A DNA stretch of 64,000 nucleotides, from positions 8,476,154 to 8,540,153 of the forward strand of contig NZ_KI632511.1 of assembly GCF_000504285.1 (NCBI RefSeq), given 5' to 3'. The notes beneath the pieces were generated by a model. That model saw only the letters and a list, made by a program, of their open reading frames with translations, ran no database searches and was not told where the DNA came from. The translations under genes and the position numbers were made by a program. Position 1 is the first letter of the stretch. Every line of letters starts with the position of its first letter. This document shows positions 55,183 to 63,381 of the stretch, in pieces. The DNA comes from Actinospica robiniae DSM 44927. GTDB taxonomy: Bacteria; Actinomycetota; Actinomycetes; Streptomycetales; Catenulisporaceae.

Positions 55183-55482
55183 ATGCCCGCCTCGTACTAC
55201 CGGGCCGAGAGCGAGAACGGCGACGGCATCGACGACCCGTCCGAGGACGCGCTGTTCATGATGATCGACGACCTGAACCACACCGATAACACCTTCGTCG
55301 TCATCCAGCCCGACTCCGAGGACCCGGCGTGGTTCACCTCCGTCGCTGTGCTTGAGCAGGGCGGATACGAGGTCGAATGGCGTGACATGAGCCGCCACGA
55401 CCATGAGCTCGCCATCCACCGGGACATCGGCCGGATCGCCAAGGACCTCACCATCTGGATGGCCGGCCGCAACCGCGGCTAA
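55183..55482 (+). CDS. Passenger protein inside the IS5 element
   Basis: This acidic 99-residue protein begins PASYYRAESENGDGIDDPSE. It has FVVIQPDSEDPAWFTSVAVL and GYEVEWRDMSRHDHELAIHR, and ends WMAGRNRG. It resembles small single-domain immunity-like proteins in size and charge, but I cannot assign a family. GGGGGAAGAG precedes the ATG by 3-12 bases. It lies between transposase and right inverted repeat, so it moves with the element. It could be an accessory transposition factor or captured cargo. Confidence 0.7.
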   Translation: MPASYYRAESENGDGIDDPSEDALFMMIDDLNHTDNTFVVIQPDSEDPAWFTSVAVLEQGGYEVEWRDMSRHDHELAIHRDIGRIAKDLTIWMAGRNRG

Positions 55483-55611
55483 CGATCAACCCAACGCCGC
55501 AGTTCCAAAACAGGCCCTAGCACCTGCTTGGGGTAGGCGACAGCCGACCGAAGGGCACGCGGTGACCGCTCGAGGCTCCAGCCAGTTCTGCTAATGCGGG
55601 CGACCTGCAGA

Positions 55612-55944
55612 TCAGTCAGCAATGGTCAGGTAGACCCGGGCGAAGTGTGACTCGACTCTGGCCGAGAGCAAGTGGCCGCCGACGACGCGGCCGTTCTCGA
55701 CGGCCATGCTGGCGTGCACGTGGACGTTCCCGTCGACGATCTCGCCGACACCGCTCATCTCCGCAGGCACCGCCATGCTGAGCGGCACGTCGACGAGAGG
55801 GTCGTGTGCTGGCATTGTCGTGAGGACAAACTCGTCGACAGCACCGATCAGCGAGATGATCGCAGCATTCTCGATACCGTCCTGTTTAGCCCGCTGGCTC
55901 AGCTCGGCCATAAGTTCCGCGTTGCGAATTTCATATGTGATCAC
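55612..55944 (-). CDS. PCC/DUF296-domain protein
   Basis: This 110-residue protein has the PCC (plants and prokaryotes conserved) domain over most of its length: AAIISLIGAVDEFVLTTMP, GNVHVHASMA and GRVVGGHLLSARV. The His-x-His and GG-H elements resemble the metal/ligand site of this trimeric fold. Its biochemical role is unknown; prokaryotic members are often next to regulators. It starts at GTG 55944, 3 bp after the XRE stop. Its own stop overlaps the start of the interrupted monophosphatase-like gene, so the three formed one operon. Confidence 0.85.
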   Translation of the reverse strand: MITYEIRNAELMAELSQRAKQDGIENAAIISLIGAVDEFVLTTMPAHDPLVDVPLSMAVPAEMSGVGEIVDGNVHVHASMAVENGRVVGGHLLSARVESHFARVYLTIAD

Positions 55945-55947
55945 CGG

Positions 55948-56694
55948 TTACGCTCCGATCATCGGCGATAGATCTCGCAGGAGATTAGCAGCGCACCAAC
56001 GGGCGCCGGCGTCTCGGGGGTTGAGAGCTTCCGCGGCTAGCAGGCGGGCCGCTGCATCGGGGTGACTGAATCCGGCTGGATCTGCTGCGAGCCGCTGAGC
56101 TGCGCACCAGTCGACTTTGAACACCCGTGCGATCACTGCGGTGAGGTACCTGTCACGGGTCTCTGCATCATGGCTGAGCACTGCGGCAACTGCCCGGTTT
56201 GCGTCCTGAGCAGGGAGCTTGGCAAGGATGCCAGCCGCGTTGACACGCAGGACGGGATCGCCGCCATCTTGTGCCCACGCCGTCAGCTTGCGATGCGAAG
56301 AAGGCTCGACGAGCGAGGCGAGGACGAGGTCTACGCCGTGTGAAGTCTGTACGCTTGCGAGAGGGACCGCGTCGCCCGAGGCCAGCGATGCGTAGAGCTC
56401 GCCAGCGAGACCACCGTGCAAGGTAGTGAGGGCAGCCAGCGAGAGAAAGTTCCTGCGGTCCACCTTCGAAAGCCTAGAGGCGGCGCGCAGCTGTTGCATG
56501 GGTATGCCCAAAACTTGAGACAGCGCACTGATGGACTTCTCTGTGGATGGCACCCGCTTGCCGCTCTCCCATCGGGCCACTTCGGTCCGGGTCACGGTCG
56601 GCTCGGGCAAGGCACTGTTGAGGTGGAGCGCTAGGTCGTCCTGCGTCCAGTTCAGCGCTGTACGTCGTTCGTAAATCAGAGCCCCGACAGACAC
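55948..56694 (-). CDS. XRE-family transcriptional regulator
   Basis: This 248-residue protein has an N-terminal HTH (residues about 6-65: ALIYERRTALNWTQDDLALH, then TEVARWESGKRVPS). The C-terminal 180 residues are helical (NAAGILAKLPAQDANRAVAA). Such actinobacterial XRE proteins with an extended C-terminus control a neighbouring enzyme or PCC gene. It starts at GTG 56694 and is the first gene of the minus-strand operon. It is divergent from the DUF6879 cluster (152 bp between starts). Confidence 0.85.
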   Translation of the reverse strand: MSVGALIYERRTALNWTQDDLALHLNSALPEPTVTRTEVARWESGKRVPSTEKSISALSQVLGIPMQQLRAASRLSKVDRRNFLSLAALTTLHGGLAGELYASLASGDAVPLASVQTSHGVDLVLASLVEPSSHRKLTAWAQDGGDPVLRVNAAGILAKLPAQDANRAVAAVLSHDAETRDRYLTAVIARVFKVDWCAAQRLAADPAGFSHPDAAARLLAAEALNPRDAGARWCAANLLRDLSPMIGA

Positions 56695-56807
56695 GCAATC
56701 AACTTATCTCACAAACTGGCCCCGTGCGCTGGCCCTGGCAGCGGTCGGTCCGGCGACGTTCAATGATTGGGCCGGGTGCGACGTGGGAGCCGCGCGCCCT
56801 GCGCCCG

Positions 56808-56825
56808 GAGCAAGTTCGCGCAAGT
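56808..56825 (+). promoter_or_regulatory. Operator-like direct repeat, upstream copy
   Basis: GAGCAAGTTCGCGCAAGT contains GCAAGT twice with a 10-base period. It lies 22 bp before the ATG at 56847. A second copy differing at one base lies at 58466-58483. A likely target of the XRE-DUF5753 regulator encoded between them. Confidence 0.6.
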
Positions 56826-56846
56826 GCCTGTTCTAAGGAGACCTCG

Positions 56847-57089
56847 ATGAAGCTACATTTCGTAGGTAAGGACCCCGACAGCCCGAGCGGTGGTTGCCCT
56901 GCCGTGTTCGTGGACGAGAGCTCCGGTGACCTGCTGTTCCAGGGACTGACGGTCACCGAAGCCGGAGCACTCTCGTTCGTGGACTCCAAGAGCGCCATGC
57001 AGCCGGGTGAGTCGGTCGTGCGGCTGCCCGCTCGGATGCGGGCGATCATATTGGAGGCCTGTGGTGTCGACGAGCGAGCCGACGTTTGA
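56847..57089 (+). CDS. Hypothetical small protein of the DUF6879/XRE cluster
   Basis: This 80-residue protein starts KLHFVGKDPDSPSGGCPAVF and contains DLLFQGLTVTEAG. It resembles small proteins commonly encoded before DUF6879 genes in streptomycete-like genomes. AAGGAG lies 6 bases before the ATG. It overlaps the next start (57061) by 29 bp, so the two are coupled. Function unknown. Confidence 0.75.
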   Translation: MKLHFVGKDPDSPSGGCPAVFVDESSGDLLFQGLTVTEAGALSFVDSKSAMQPGESVVRLPARMRAIILEACGVDERADV

Positions 57090-57579
57090 GGAACTGCTCG
57101 GCGCGTGCAGGGTCAGCGCGGTGCATTTGGAGATGCGTGACGCGTATATGACCGACGATCCGGCGTACGTGGAGTGGACCAAGGGCGAGCGTGTGGACGG
57201 CGCCGCGGCCTACGCGGACTGGTTCGCACTGGTTCGGGAGACGGTCGCACGCGGCGTCGTAGTCCGCAGGCTCCGCGTGTTCAACGAGCCGGCCAGTGAC
57301 TACATTCGCTTCGAGCACGCGATCACTTCCGAGCTGAACGTCGCGGCGGGCGAGCGTGTGCGATGGCTTCCCCGCCGCCAGGCCGAAGGATTGCTGCTTC
57401 CGGCTAACGAGCTGTGGGTTTTCGACGGAGTGAGGGTACGCTTCGGGTTCTTCTCGCCCGAGGGCGACGACCTCGGTTCCCAGATCACTGAGGACGTCGC
57501 CGTGGCGTATTCATGCGCGGACTCGTTCAACTCGGCGTGGGATCTCGGCGCTGACCACGAAGAGTTCGAGCTCCGCTGA
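57061..57579 (+). CDS. DUF6879 family protein
   Basis: This protein has about 172 residues. The pattern HLEMRDAYMTDDPAYVEW, then RRLRVFNEPASDYIRFEH and WLPRRQAEGLLLPANELWVF, is typical of DUF6879. These proteins usually sit next to XRE-DUF5753 regulators in three-gene modules affecting development or antibiotic production. GTG 57061 or 57064 is the start. The XRE-DUF5753 gene follows after 17 bp. The biochemical role is unknown. Confidence 0.85.
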   Translation: MVSTSEPTFEELLGACRVSAVHLEMRDAYMTDDPAYVEWTKGERVDGAAAYADWFALVRETVARGVVVRRLRVFNEPASDYIRFEHAITSELNVAAGERVRWLPRRQAEGLLLPANELWVFDGVRVRFGFFSPEGDDLGSQITEDVAVAYSCADSFNSAWDLGADHEEFELR

Positions 57580-57596
57580 CCGCCCGCAACCACAAC

Positions 57597-58463
57597 ATGT
57601 CCCCTGTGCACGGCACATCCTCGTCGAGTGCGCACGCGGCGCAGATGGCCCTTGTCGACCATCTCCAGGAACTGATGGCGGACAAGGGCCTTTCTGCGCG
57701 CCAACTCTCCACGAGAGCTGGCTGGCACGAGGCCAAGACTTCCAAAATCCTCAATGGCCGACAACGTCCCACCCGCGAGGACGTGGTCAGCTGGTGCAAT
57801 GCATGTGAAGCACCGCCTGAGGTGCTCGACCGGCTCACCGCCCAACTCCAGTCAGTCGATTCGATGTGGCTGGACTGGCGGCGAGCCGAACGCCACGGCA
57901 TGTATAAGCTCAACCGCGAGGTTCGCGAACTCTACGAGCGAACTCGCCAGTTTCGGATCTACTCGCCGTCCATGATCCCTGGGCCGGTGCAGACGGCGGA
58001 GTACGTGCGTGCACTGCTTAGCAGCCTGCGTGAGCGTCGCGGCGTGGCGATCGATGACATCGAACGGACCGTAGCCGAACGCATGGCCCGCCAGCACATC
58101 GTCTACGAGGGCGGCCACCGCTTCTCGATCCTCCTCGAAGAGGCCTCGCTGCGCATGCAGATCGGCGGTCCGCACGTCCTTGCTGGTGCGTTGCGCCATC
58201 TGTTAGCCATCCAGTCGACGCCCTCGATGGCACTCGGAGTCATCCCGCTGGGCGCGGATCGCACGGCGTACTGGCCTGTCGAGGCGTTCTTTATATTCGA
58301 TCAGTCGCAGGTATCCGTCGAACTGGTGTCCGGATATTTGACGGTCACAGCTCCTGCCGAGATTCAGATGTACGAAGACGGGTTCGCGCGGCTTGCGGAA
58401 GCAGCTGTCTACGGTGCTCGGGCGCGAGCTCTGATCGAGCGGGCGCTCTCAGTGCTCGAATAG
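57597..58463 (+). CDS. XRE-family regulator with DUF5753 domain
   Basis: This 288-residue protein has an HTH (about 22-60: LMADKGLSARQLSTRAGWHE, then KTSKILNGRQRPT) and a DUF5753 C-terminal domain (about 105-285), recognisable by IPGPVQTAEYVRALL, RHIVYEGGHRF-like RQHIVYEGGHRFSILLEEA and GVIPLG. These are WhiJ/Scr1-like regulators of streptomycete-type bacteria. Operator-like GCAAGT repeats occur both before the cluster (56808) and just after this gene (58466), supporting autoregulation and control of the gene at 58578. Confidence 0.88.
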   Translation: MSPVHGTSSSSAHAAQMALVDHLQELMADKGLSARQLSTRAGWHEAKTSKILNGRQRPTREDVVSWCNACEAPPEVLDRLTAQLQSVDSMWLDWRRAERHGMYKLNREVRELYERTRQFRIYSPSMIPGPVQTAEYVRALLSSLRERRGVAIDDIERTVAERMARQHIVYEGGHRFSILLEEASLRMQIGGPHVLAGALRHLLAIQSTPSMALGVIPLGADRTAYWPVEAFFIFDQSQVSVELVSGYLTVTAPAEIQMYEDGFARLAEAAVYGARARALIERALSVLE

Positions 58464-58465
58464 TC

Positions 58466-58483
58466 GAGCAAGTTTGCGCAAGT
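58466..58483 (+). promoter_or_regulatory. Operator-like direct repeat, downstream copy
   Basis: GAGCAAGTTTGCGCAAGT, identical to the 56808 copy except for one base. It lies just after the XRE-DUF5753 stop and 95 bp before the next start. Confidence 0.6.
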
Positions 58484-58577
58484 TTGTCGTCGCGGAGCGC
58501 ATCCGGGGAGTTACCTGGGAAAAGCGCGGCAGCAACCCGCCGCGCCCCTCAAGGTAAGACTGCCGAAGCGAGACGCG

Positions 58578-59222
58578 ATGACCATCATGGCCGAGCGCCC
58601 AAGCCCCACTCCCCGTTCTTCCCAGACAACGACGGATTGTGCATCAAGACTCCAGGCGCGAGCGTACTTCGAGCCCAGCATCAATGGCGCTCTCGCCGCC
58701 AGGACCGGTGTGGCCTCGCAGCTCGTGCGGTGGGGCTACGCGCCGCTCGCCACGAGAGCCGGATCGATCGTCGGCATCCTCGCCAATTGGCTCGTGGACC
58801 ATGGGCCGAGTGCTGGCAACATCGAAGTCCTCGTCCACATCGAGGGGGATGCGCTCGAGGTCTGTGCGCGTGACCACGGCGATGTGCTTCCTGCACTCGA
58901 CAGCTACGACGAACTGCTAAGAGCGCTGTCCCAACTGGCGATGCGCTCGTTCGGTGCTACGCCCGGGCCGGCCGGCGGGAGGATTCTGGGCAGCAGCATC
59001 TCGCTCTCATATCCCTGGCGGGCGGTCTACGCCTGGCGTGTGGCCGCAGGTCAGCTTCACGCCGAGCGCACAGTCGACGGTTGGCCGTCCTCCGACGCGG
59101 CCAAGCGAGCGATCATGCGAACGCTGGACGCCAACCCTGTGGACGGTGTTGCCCTGGCCGCGGCACACATCGAAGGTCCCGATGGCGAGCGCGCCTCCCT
59201 CTACGGGCAGGTAGTGCAGTGA
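58578..59222 (+). CDS. Degenerate GHKL ATPase-like regulatory protein
   Basis: This 214-residue protein has a segment (residues about 45-110) that follows the layout of anti-sigma-factor-like ATP-binding proteins (VRWGYAPLATRAGSIVGILA, then LVDHGPSAGNIEVLVHIEG and VCARDHGDVLPAL). The usual Asn of the N-box is not seen and the second motif is DHGD, so ATP binding is doubtful. Such proteins often accompany XRE-DUF5753 genes. The C-terminal half is unrecognised. An operator-like repeat precedes it. Confidence 0.5.
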   Translation: MTIMAERPSPTPRSSQTTTDCASRLQARAYFEPSINGALAARTGVASQLVRWGYAPLATRAGSIVGILANWLVDHGPSAGNIEVLVHIEGDALEVCARDHGDVLPALDSYDELLRALSQLAMRSFGATPGPAGGRILGSSISLSYPWRAVYAWRVAAGQLHAERTVDGWPSSDAAKRAIMRTLDANPVDGVALAAAHIEGPDGERASLYGQVVQ

Positions 59223-59304
59223 CCATGACAGCCATCTTGACCGTTCCGGACGCTGCTCGGGTGACGTTCATCCCGTGCATTGAGGCCACACGGGGAGGCT
59301 CGTG

Positions 59305-60201
59305 ATGACAGCGCAGCTTAAGTCTTTGACGCCCGAGCTATCCGCTGTGCATCGGTTCGGCGCGTTGCTGCGCCGCTGGCGGATCGGGGCTGGGTATTCT
59401 CAGCCCGAGCTCGCGGCGAAGCTCTACACGTCGAAATCGACCCTCAGTCGTGCCGAGACCGGGGTGCGCCCGTTGCCGCGGGACCTGGCCGAGAGATGTG
59501 ACGAACTGCTCGGAGCCCGCGGAGCGCTGAAGGCCGCGTGGCACCGTGCCGATTCGAGCCGTACGAACCGAGCACGCGGCGGGCAGGTTCGGCGCGGGAG
59601 CGCCATGGGGCATTACGTCGGGAGCTTGTGCTCCTTCGCGCTGCGTTCTCGCCATGCGGAAACTACGGTGCCTGGCAGTAAATCGGCAGCGCCGATGAGC
59701 TCGCACCTTACGTCCGATCCGGTAGTTGAGCGCGCGGACCTCGTCGGCCGACGTGACCGAGGCCGGGCCATCGTCTTCGGCAAATGGGAGCCCGGGCGGT
59801 ATTCGTTGCCGCTCGTTGGCGACGTGCTGCCGGACCCGCCGCCCGCGGGCCCGCGCCCGCGCGTGTCAGCTCGAGTGAGGCCTGGGACGCGTGCCCTTGC
59901 GTATCTGCGGGCGGCGGCTTGGCCCTATGGACCGGCTCCTCGGTCCACGACACCGCGGAGATCGCGCGACGGGCGACCGATTATGTCTAACTTCGTGTGG
60001 AGCGTGGCGTGGCGTGATCAGCGCCTGGATGCCGCGTGTACGGATATGCAGGCCGGGCTGCTTCTCCGGCATTCGGGAGGCGATACCAGATGGTGCGTCG
60101 TTCAGATGAGCACGGCAGCAATGCCGAGCAGCCTGCCAACCTTGCGCCGCGCCCACGACGTCGTACTGGCCTTTCGAGGAGACGCCGTGCGGTGGGTCTG
60201 A
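59305..60201 (+). CDS. XRE-family DNA-binding protein, C-terminus uncertain
   Basis: The frame encodes about 298 residues. The first 90 are a convincing XRE HTH (RFGALLRRWRIGAGYSQPEL, then TSKSTLSRAETGVRPLPRDL). Beyond residue about 100 the sequence is Arg/Pro-rich and less protein-like, and the other plus-strand frame (59890-59990) reads LALWTGSSVHDTAEIARRAT before a stop. A frameshift near 59700-59850 is therefore possible. ATG 59305 is preferred, with GGGGAGG 6 bases upstream. The end overlaps the next HTH gene. Confidence 0.55.
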   Translation: MTAQLKSLTPELSAVHRFGALLRRWRIGAGYSQPELAAKLYTSKSTLSRAETGVRPLPRDLAERCDELLGARGALKAAWHRADSSRTNRARGGQVRRGSAMGHYVGSLCSFALRSRHAETTVPGSKSAAPMSSHLTSDPVVERADLVGRRDRGRAIVFGKWEPGRYSLPLVGDVLPDPPPAGPRPRVSARVRPGTRALAYLRAAAWPYGPAPRSTTPRRSRDGRPIMSNFVWSVAWRDQRLDAACTDMQAGLLLRHSGGDTRWCVVQMSTAAMPSSLPTLRRAHDVVLAFRGDAVRWV

Positions 60202-60413
60202 CCCAGGAGGAGTTGGCTCATAGGCTCAGGGTCTCGCCGAGAACCACCTCGCGTTGGGAATTGGGTGAGAGCGAACCGCAGCCCTGGTACCGCCCGGCGC
60301 TTGCCAGACATCTCGACGTGACTGTTGAGGAGCTCGACCGTCTTCTCTTCGGTTCGAACACGTACGAGTTTGAGAACGCTGTGCCTCTGGTCTCAAGTCG
60401 ACGAGGAGGCTGA
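60090..60413 (+). CDS. Small XRE-family helix-turn-helix protein
   Basis: This 107-residue protein has an HTH in the middle: SRRRRAVGLTQEELAHRLRV, then SPRTTSRWELGESEPQPWY and HLDVTVEELDRLLFG (residues about 30-88). It is a single-domain repressor-type protein. ATG 60090 is a guess among several starts. It overlaps the preceding frame. Confidence 0.7.
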   Translation: MVRRSDEHGSNAEQPANLAPRPRRRTGLSRRRRAVGLTQEELAHRLRVSPRTTSRWELGESEPQPWYRPALARHLDVTVEELDRLLFGSNTYEFENAVPLVSSRRGG

Positions 60414-60511
60414 AGATCGAAGTCATGATGGACGACAGGGTATGGGTGCTTTACCAGCCAGGATGCGGCCCGGAGGATGTAGTGTCGCGTTTCGACCACC
60501 GTGCTGCGCCG

Positions 60512-60901
60512 TTACTCCACAGCCGTGCTCTCGAGGATCTGCCGGATCTGCGCAGGATCCGGGGTCGGCGGCAGTATGGCGATGCGCTGCGGGTTGGACT
60601 CGCGCATGACCACGGCCAAACTACCCGGAGGCAGGAAACCGAGGAACCACGCGACCGTCGGTGCCCAGTCGACCGCGTCGCCGTCGTTGAGGATGAGTGG
60701 GCCGCCGCGGTAATACGCGCCGGTACGCCACATGCCGTTCATCATCAACTCGAAGGCGAGGTAGTCGCGGCCCAGTACCGGAGCGCGGCTGGTCCGGCTT
60801 CGCATCTCGGGGAACCGCTCGGCGAGGCACTGGCTCACAGCACTGATCTCCACAGGCCACATGCGTCCCTCGGGGGCGCTGACGACGAAGGTGTCGAGCA
60901 T
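60512..60901 (-). CDS. Hypothetical protein
   Basis: This 129-residue protein starts MLDTFVVSAPEGRMWPVEIS. Conserved-looking segments are LGRDYLAFELMMNGMWRTGA and WFLGFLPPGSLAVVMRESN. I do not recognise the family. The frame is open far upstream, but ATG 60901, with CAGGAGTGAGAC before it, is the better start. It converges with nothing obvious and is divergent from the methyltransferase. Confidence 0.65.
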   Translation of the reverse strand: MLDTFVVSAPEGRMWPVEISAVSQCLAERFPEMRSRTSRAPVLGRDYLAFELMMNGMWRTGAYYRGGPLILNDGDAVDWAPTVAWFLGFLPPGSLAVVMRESNPQRIAILPPTPDPAQIRQILESTAVE

Positions 60902-61087
60902 GCCGGTCTCACTCCTGCCGGGAGGCTTGCCTACGAACCTACCTTTCTCCGAGACCGGGCACTGATACACGCTGACCCGCATGCGCAAGCAGGCATTACA
61001 GACAACTCGCATGCGGCACGGGCACGCGAGGTGCAAGAATCGACCTCCACCCACTACTGTCCGCCGCCCGCGAAAGGACGTAGACCC

Positions 61088-61930
61088 GTGCCCCGAGACG
61101 ACGCCGCTTTGCTGTTCGCCGGGACGTCCCAGGCGTATGTGACCTACCGGCCCGGCTATCCGATGGCCCTGTTCGACCACATGGCGGCCCAGCTCGCCTT
61201 TACTCCGGAGACCCGCGTGGCCGACCTCGGCTGCGGCCCGGGTACCGCCACCATCCCTCTCGCTGAGCGTGCCGGAACCGTTCTCGCGCTCGACCCGAAC
61301 TCCGAGATGCTCCACGCTGCGCGTGAGGCGGCACAGCGCGCCGGTATGGGCAACATCGAGTTTCGCCATGGCCATGCTGAACACCTGCCGGAGATGGACG
61401 CGGGGCCCCTCGAGCATGTCGTGTTCGGCCGTTCGTTTCACTGGACCGATCGGGCCGCGGTGGTCGCGATGCTCGACGCACTCCTGCCACCGCATGGAGC
61501 GATCGTGCTACTCGGGCCCGGTCGCAGCGAGAAGGGTGCCTGGCATCGCTGGCCCTGGGACGAGGCGATTCGCGAGGTCCGCGAGAGCTTCCTCGGCCCC
61601 GAGCGGCGGGCTGGAACCGGCACCTACTCGCATCCTGAGACCGGCCACGAACAGGTCCTCGAAGCCGGAGGCTTCGGATGGATCGAGCGATACGGTTTCA
61701 CCGAGCACGTCGAGTACGACCTCGAGCGCGTCCTCGGGCTCCAGCGCTCCTACTCCCACTCGGCCGAGCGGCTCTTCAGTGGCCGCTACGACGAATATCT
61801 CGAAGCGGTGCGCGCCGCGGTGACCGCGGCCTGCGGACCGGGGCCGTACCGGATCGACAAGCGGGACTCCATGGTCATCGCCCGCCGGCCACAGCGTCAT
61901 CCCGACAGTGACGCGCCGGAACATCCATGA
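61088..61930 (+). CDS. Class I SAM-dependent methyltransferase
   Basis: This 280-residue protein has motif I VADLGCGPGTATIPLAE (near 42-58), the acidic end of strand 2 in LALDPNSEM, and motif II/III regions (PLEHVVFGRSFHWTD; GAIVLLGPG). It resembles small-molecule methyltransferases of the UbiE/Methyltransf_25 type; the substrate is unknown. GTG 61088, preceded by AAAGGACG, is chosen; the longer frame from 60425 is unsupported. Its TGA overlaps the ATG of the acetyltransferase by 4 bp. Confidence 0.88.
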   Translation: MPRDDAALLFAGTSQAYVTYRPGYPMALFDHMAAQLAFTPETRVADLGCGPGTATIPLAERAGTVLALDPNSEMLHAAREAAQRAGMGNIEFRHGHAEHLPEMDAGPLEHVVFGRSFHWTDRAAVVAMLDALLPPHGAIVLLGPGRSEKGAWHRWPWDEAIREVRESFLGPERRAGTGTYSHPETGHEQVLEAGGFGWIERYGFTEHVEYDLERVLGLQRSYSHSAERLFSGRYDEYLEAVRAAVTAACGPGPYRIDKRDSMVIARRPQRHPDSDAPEHP

Positions 61931-62457
61931 GTTTCGGCGAGGTGCCACGGCTGGTTCCCCCCACGATACGGGTCCACCACTCGTATCTGGCGGCGGTATC
62001 CGAGTACCTCGAGGAAGGCCGCTATCCCGACTTCGTCGACTTGGACATCGCCGAATCCGCGTCGTTCGCCGTCTACACTGCCGCGCTCCGTAAAGATCCA
62101 AGACGGGAACCGGGCGTCGACTGGCCGCCCATGACCCTGTTGTGGTGGACCCTCGGCCCGGTCTACCTCGGTCGGATCTCCATCTGGCACCGTCTGGAGG
62201 GTCCGGCGGCGCGCTCCGGCCACGTAGGGTATGACATTCGCCCCTCGGCACGAGGGCAAGGCAACGCGACTGCCATGCTGCGCGCCGCGCTCCCGAGTAT
62301 GGCGCGGCTCAACATCGATCCTGCGCTCGCGACTGTTCACCGCGACAACGTTGCAAGCCGTCGAGTGCTGGAGGCCAACGGCGCTCGACCGGTCAACAGT
62401 GACGGCGCTCGGCTGTTCTACCTTCTGGCAACGAGCATCCCCGACCGTGGGGACTGA
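61927..62457 (+). CDS. GNAT-family N-acetyltransferase
   Basis: This 176-residue protein has the acetyl-CoA motif (GYDIRPSARGQGNATAMLRA, near 99-118) with the R/Q-x-x-G-x-G/A loop as RGQGNA, followed by VHRDNVASRRVLEANGARP, the typical GNAT C-terminal signature. It is translationally coupled to the methyltransferase upstream. Substrate unknown. Confidence 0.88.
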   Translation: MSFGEVPRLVPPTIRVHHSYLAAVSEYLEEGRYPDFVDLDIAESASFAVYTAALRKDPRREPGVDWPPMTLLWWTLGPVYLGRISIWHRLEGPAARSGHVGYDIRPSARGQGNATAMLRAALPSMARLNIDPALATVHRDNVASRRVLEANGARPVNSDGARLFYLLATSIPDRGD

Positions 62458-62578
62458 GACTGAAGGCCCGCCTGTAGCGAACGCCTCGGCGGGCCCAACG
62501 GGGCAGGGTGGCCGCTCCAGCCATGAAGACCGCGACGGCCACATAGTGGGGCGCGGCTGGTCGAGCCTCAGACGGGTT

Positions 62579-63232
62579 CTAAGCGAGGGCACGTCCGTTG
62601 TAGCCGGCTGCCGCAAGCTCCTGGGCTGCCGCGAGCAGATCGGTGGGGATGTCTTCGCCGGCATGTATCAGTCCGGAACGCGCATAAGCTTCGAGACGTA
62701 GGATCTCGCCGACGAGCATAGAGAAGATCCTGGACGGCGGGATGTCTCTTGAACAGTAATCGTCAAACGTGGTCAGCTCCGACGTCACGAGGACCCGCTT
62801 GTCCGGCCAGCGCCGTCGGGCTGTGGCGATGATGCGCCGCTCCGCGTAGGGCTTCTGCACGACAAGGAACCGGTCCGCGTCGATGCCTAGGTCGCGAAGG
62901 ACTTCGGCGGCGAACCAGAAGTTCTCGCTCGTATTGCTAGCGAGAGTCTCAAGCGCGATAGCCGTCCGGGGCACATCTCGGGTGATCAGAATTTCGCGTA
63001 GTGCTTCGGCCTCGGTGCCGTACTCGGCGCCGGCGGGGACGGCCCGGGTTCCGCCGGACACGAGGAGACGGGAGGCGATGTTCTCGTGGTAGAGGTCAGC
63101 GGCCCGATGGGCGACGGACAGGTCGTGACTGCCGAACACGAGGATCAAGTCCACGGGTTCGACGGCTTGCCCGAGACGCAGGTAGTCCCAGAGCGACAGC
63201 GCCATGCGCCACTCGTGGCTGGTCGGGATCAT
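62579..63232 (-). CDS. YdcF-family (DUF218) protein
   Basis: This 217-residue protein has the DUF218 order of motifs: DLILVFGSHDLSVAHRAADL, LLVSGGT, EAEALREIL, ALETLASNTSENFWFAAEVL and RFLVVQKPYAERR. YdcF-like proteins have a Rossmann-like fold and bind S-adenosylmethionine in E. coli; the cellular role is unclear. There is no N-terminal membrane segment, so it is cytosolic. ATG 63232 is used. Confidence 0.88.
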   Translation of the reverse strand: MIPTSHEWRMALSLWDYLRLGQAVEPVDLILVFGSHDLSVAHRAADLYHENIASRLLVSGGTRAVPAGAEYGTEAEALREILITRDVPRTAIALETLASNTSENFWFAAEVLRDLGIDADRFLVVQKPYAERRIIATARRRWPDKRVLVTSELTTFDDYCSRDIPPSRIFSMLVGEILRLEAYARSGLIHAGEDIPTDLLAAAQELAAAGYNGRALA

Positions 63233-63381
63233 CCGTTTCCTCTAAGGCGTTGAGCGATCAGTTCGGTATAGCTGTGGACGTGTGCCGGGAATCCGGGCGA
63301 GACAGCTCCGATCGCAGGGCGAGCAGTCAGATGTCCCGACCAAGGTAGAGCCGCTCGCCAACCGTCGGTGGACCCGGGCGG

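Larger units (their letters stand above)
54197..55517 (+). mobile_element. IS5-family (IS427-like) element with a passenger gene
   Basis: The element is 1321 bp with perfect 15-bp inverted ends (GGGCCTGTTTTGGAA at 54197-54211; inverse at 55503-55517). It is flanked by TA on both sides (54195-54196 and 55518-55519), the short target duplication expected for this group. It contains the transposase (54252-55121) and a second complete gene (55183-55482) before the right end. Confidence 0.9.
53859..55618 (-). pseudogene. Inositol-monophosphatase-like gene interrupted by an IS5 element
   Basis: Removing 54197-55517 and one TA copy restores one open frame of about 145 codons: 55618-55520 (QVARISRTGWSLERSP, AVAYPKQVL) joins exactly to 54194-53859 (PLGERENHTARPAEVARNVA). 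The C-terminal part reads GVDFGSTSLCHVVSGQTDG and AIWDLSPGHYILHAAGSVVI, matching the C-terminal half of the inositol monophosphatase fold, including the WD...G metal-site motif. The N-terminal DPIDGT-type motif is absent, so the gene was already a half-length form. It begins overlapping the stop of the PCC gene (TTG start assumed), as the third gene of an XRE-PCC operon. Confidence 0.7.

Noticed and set aside
60425-61087. Methyltransferase extended upstream to 60425
   Set aside because: The first 221 codons are the antisense of a better minus-strand gene (60512-60901), and the family sequence starts at 61088.
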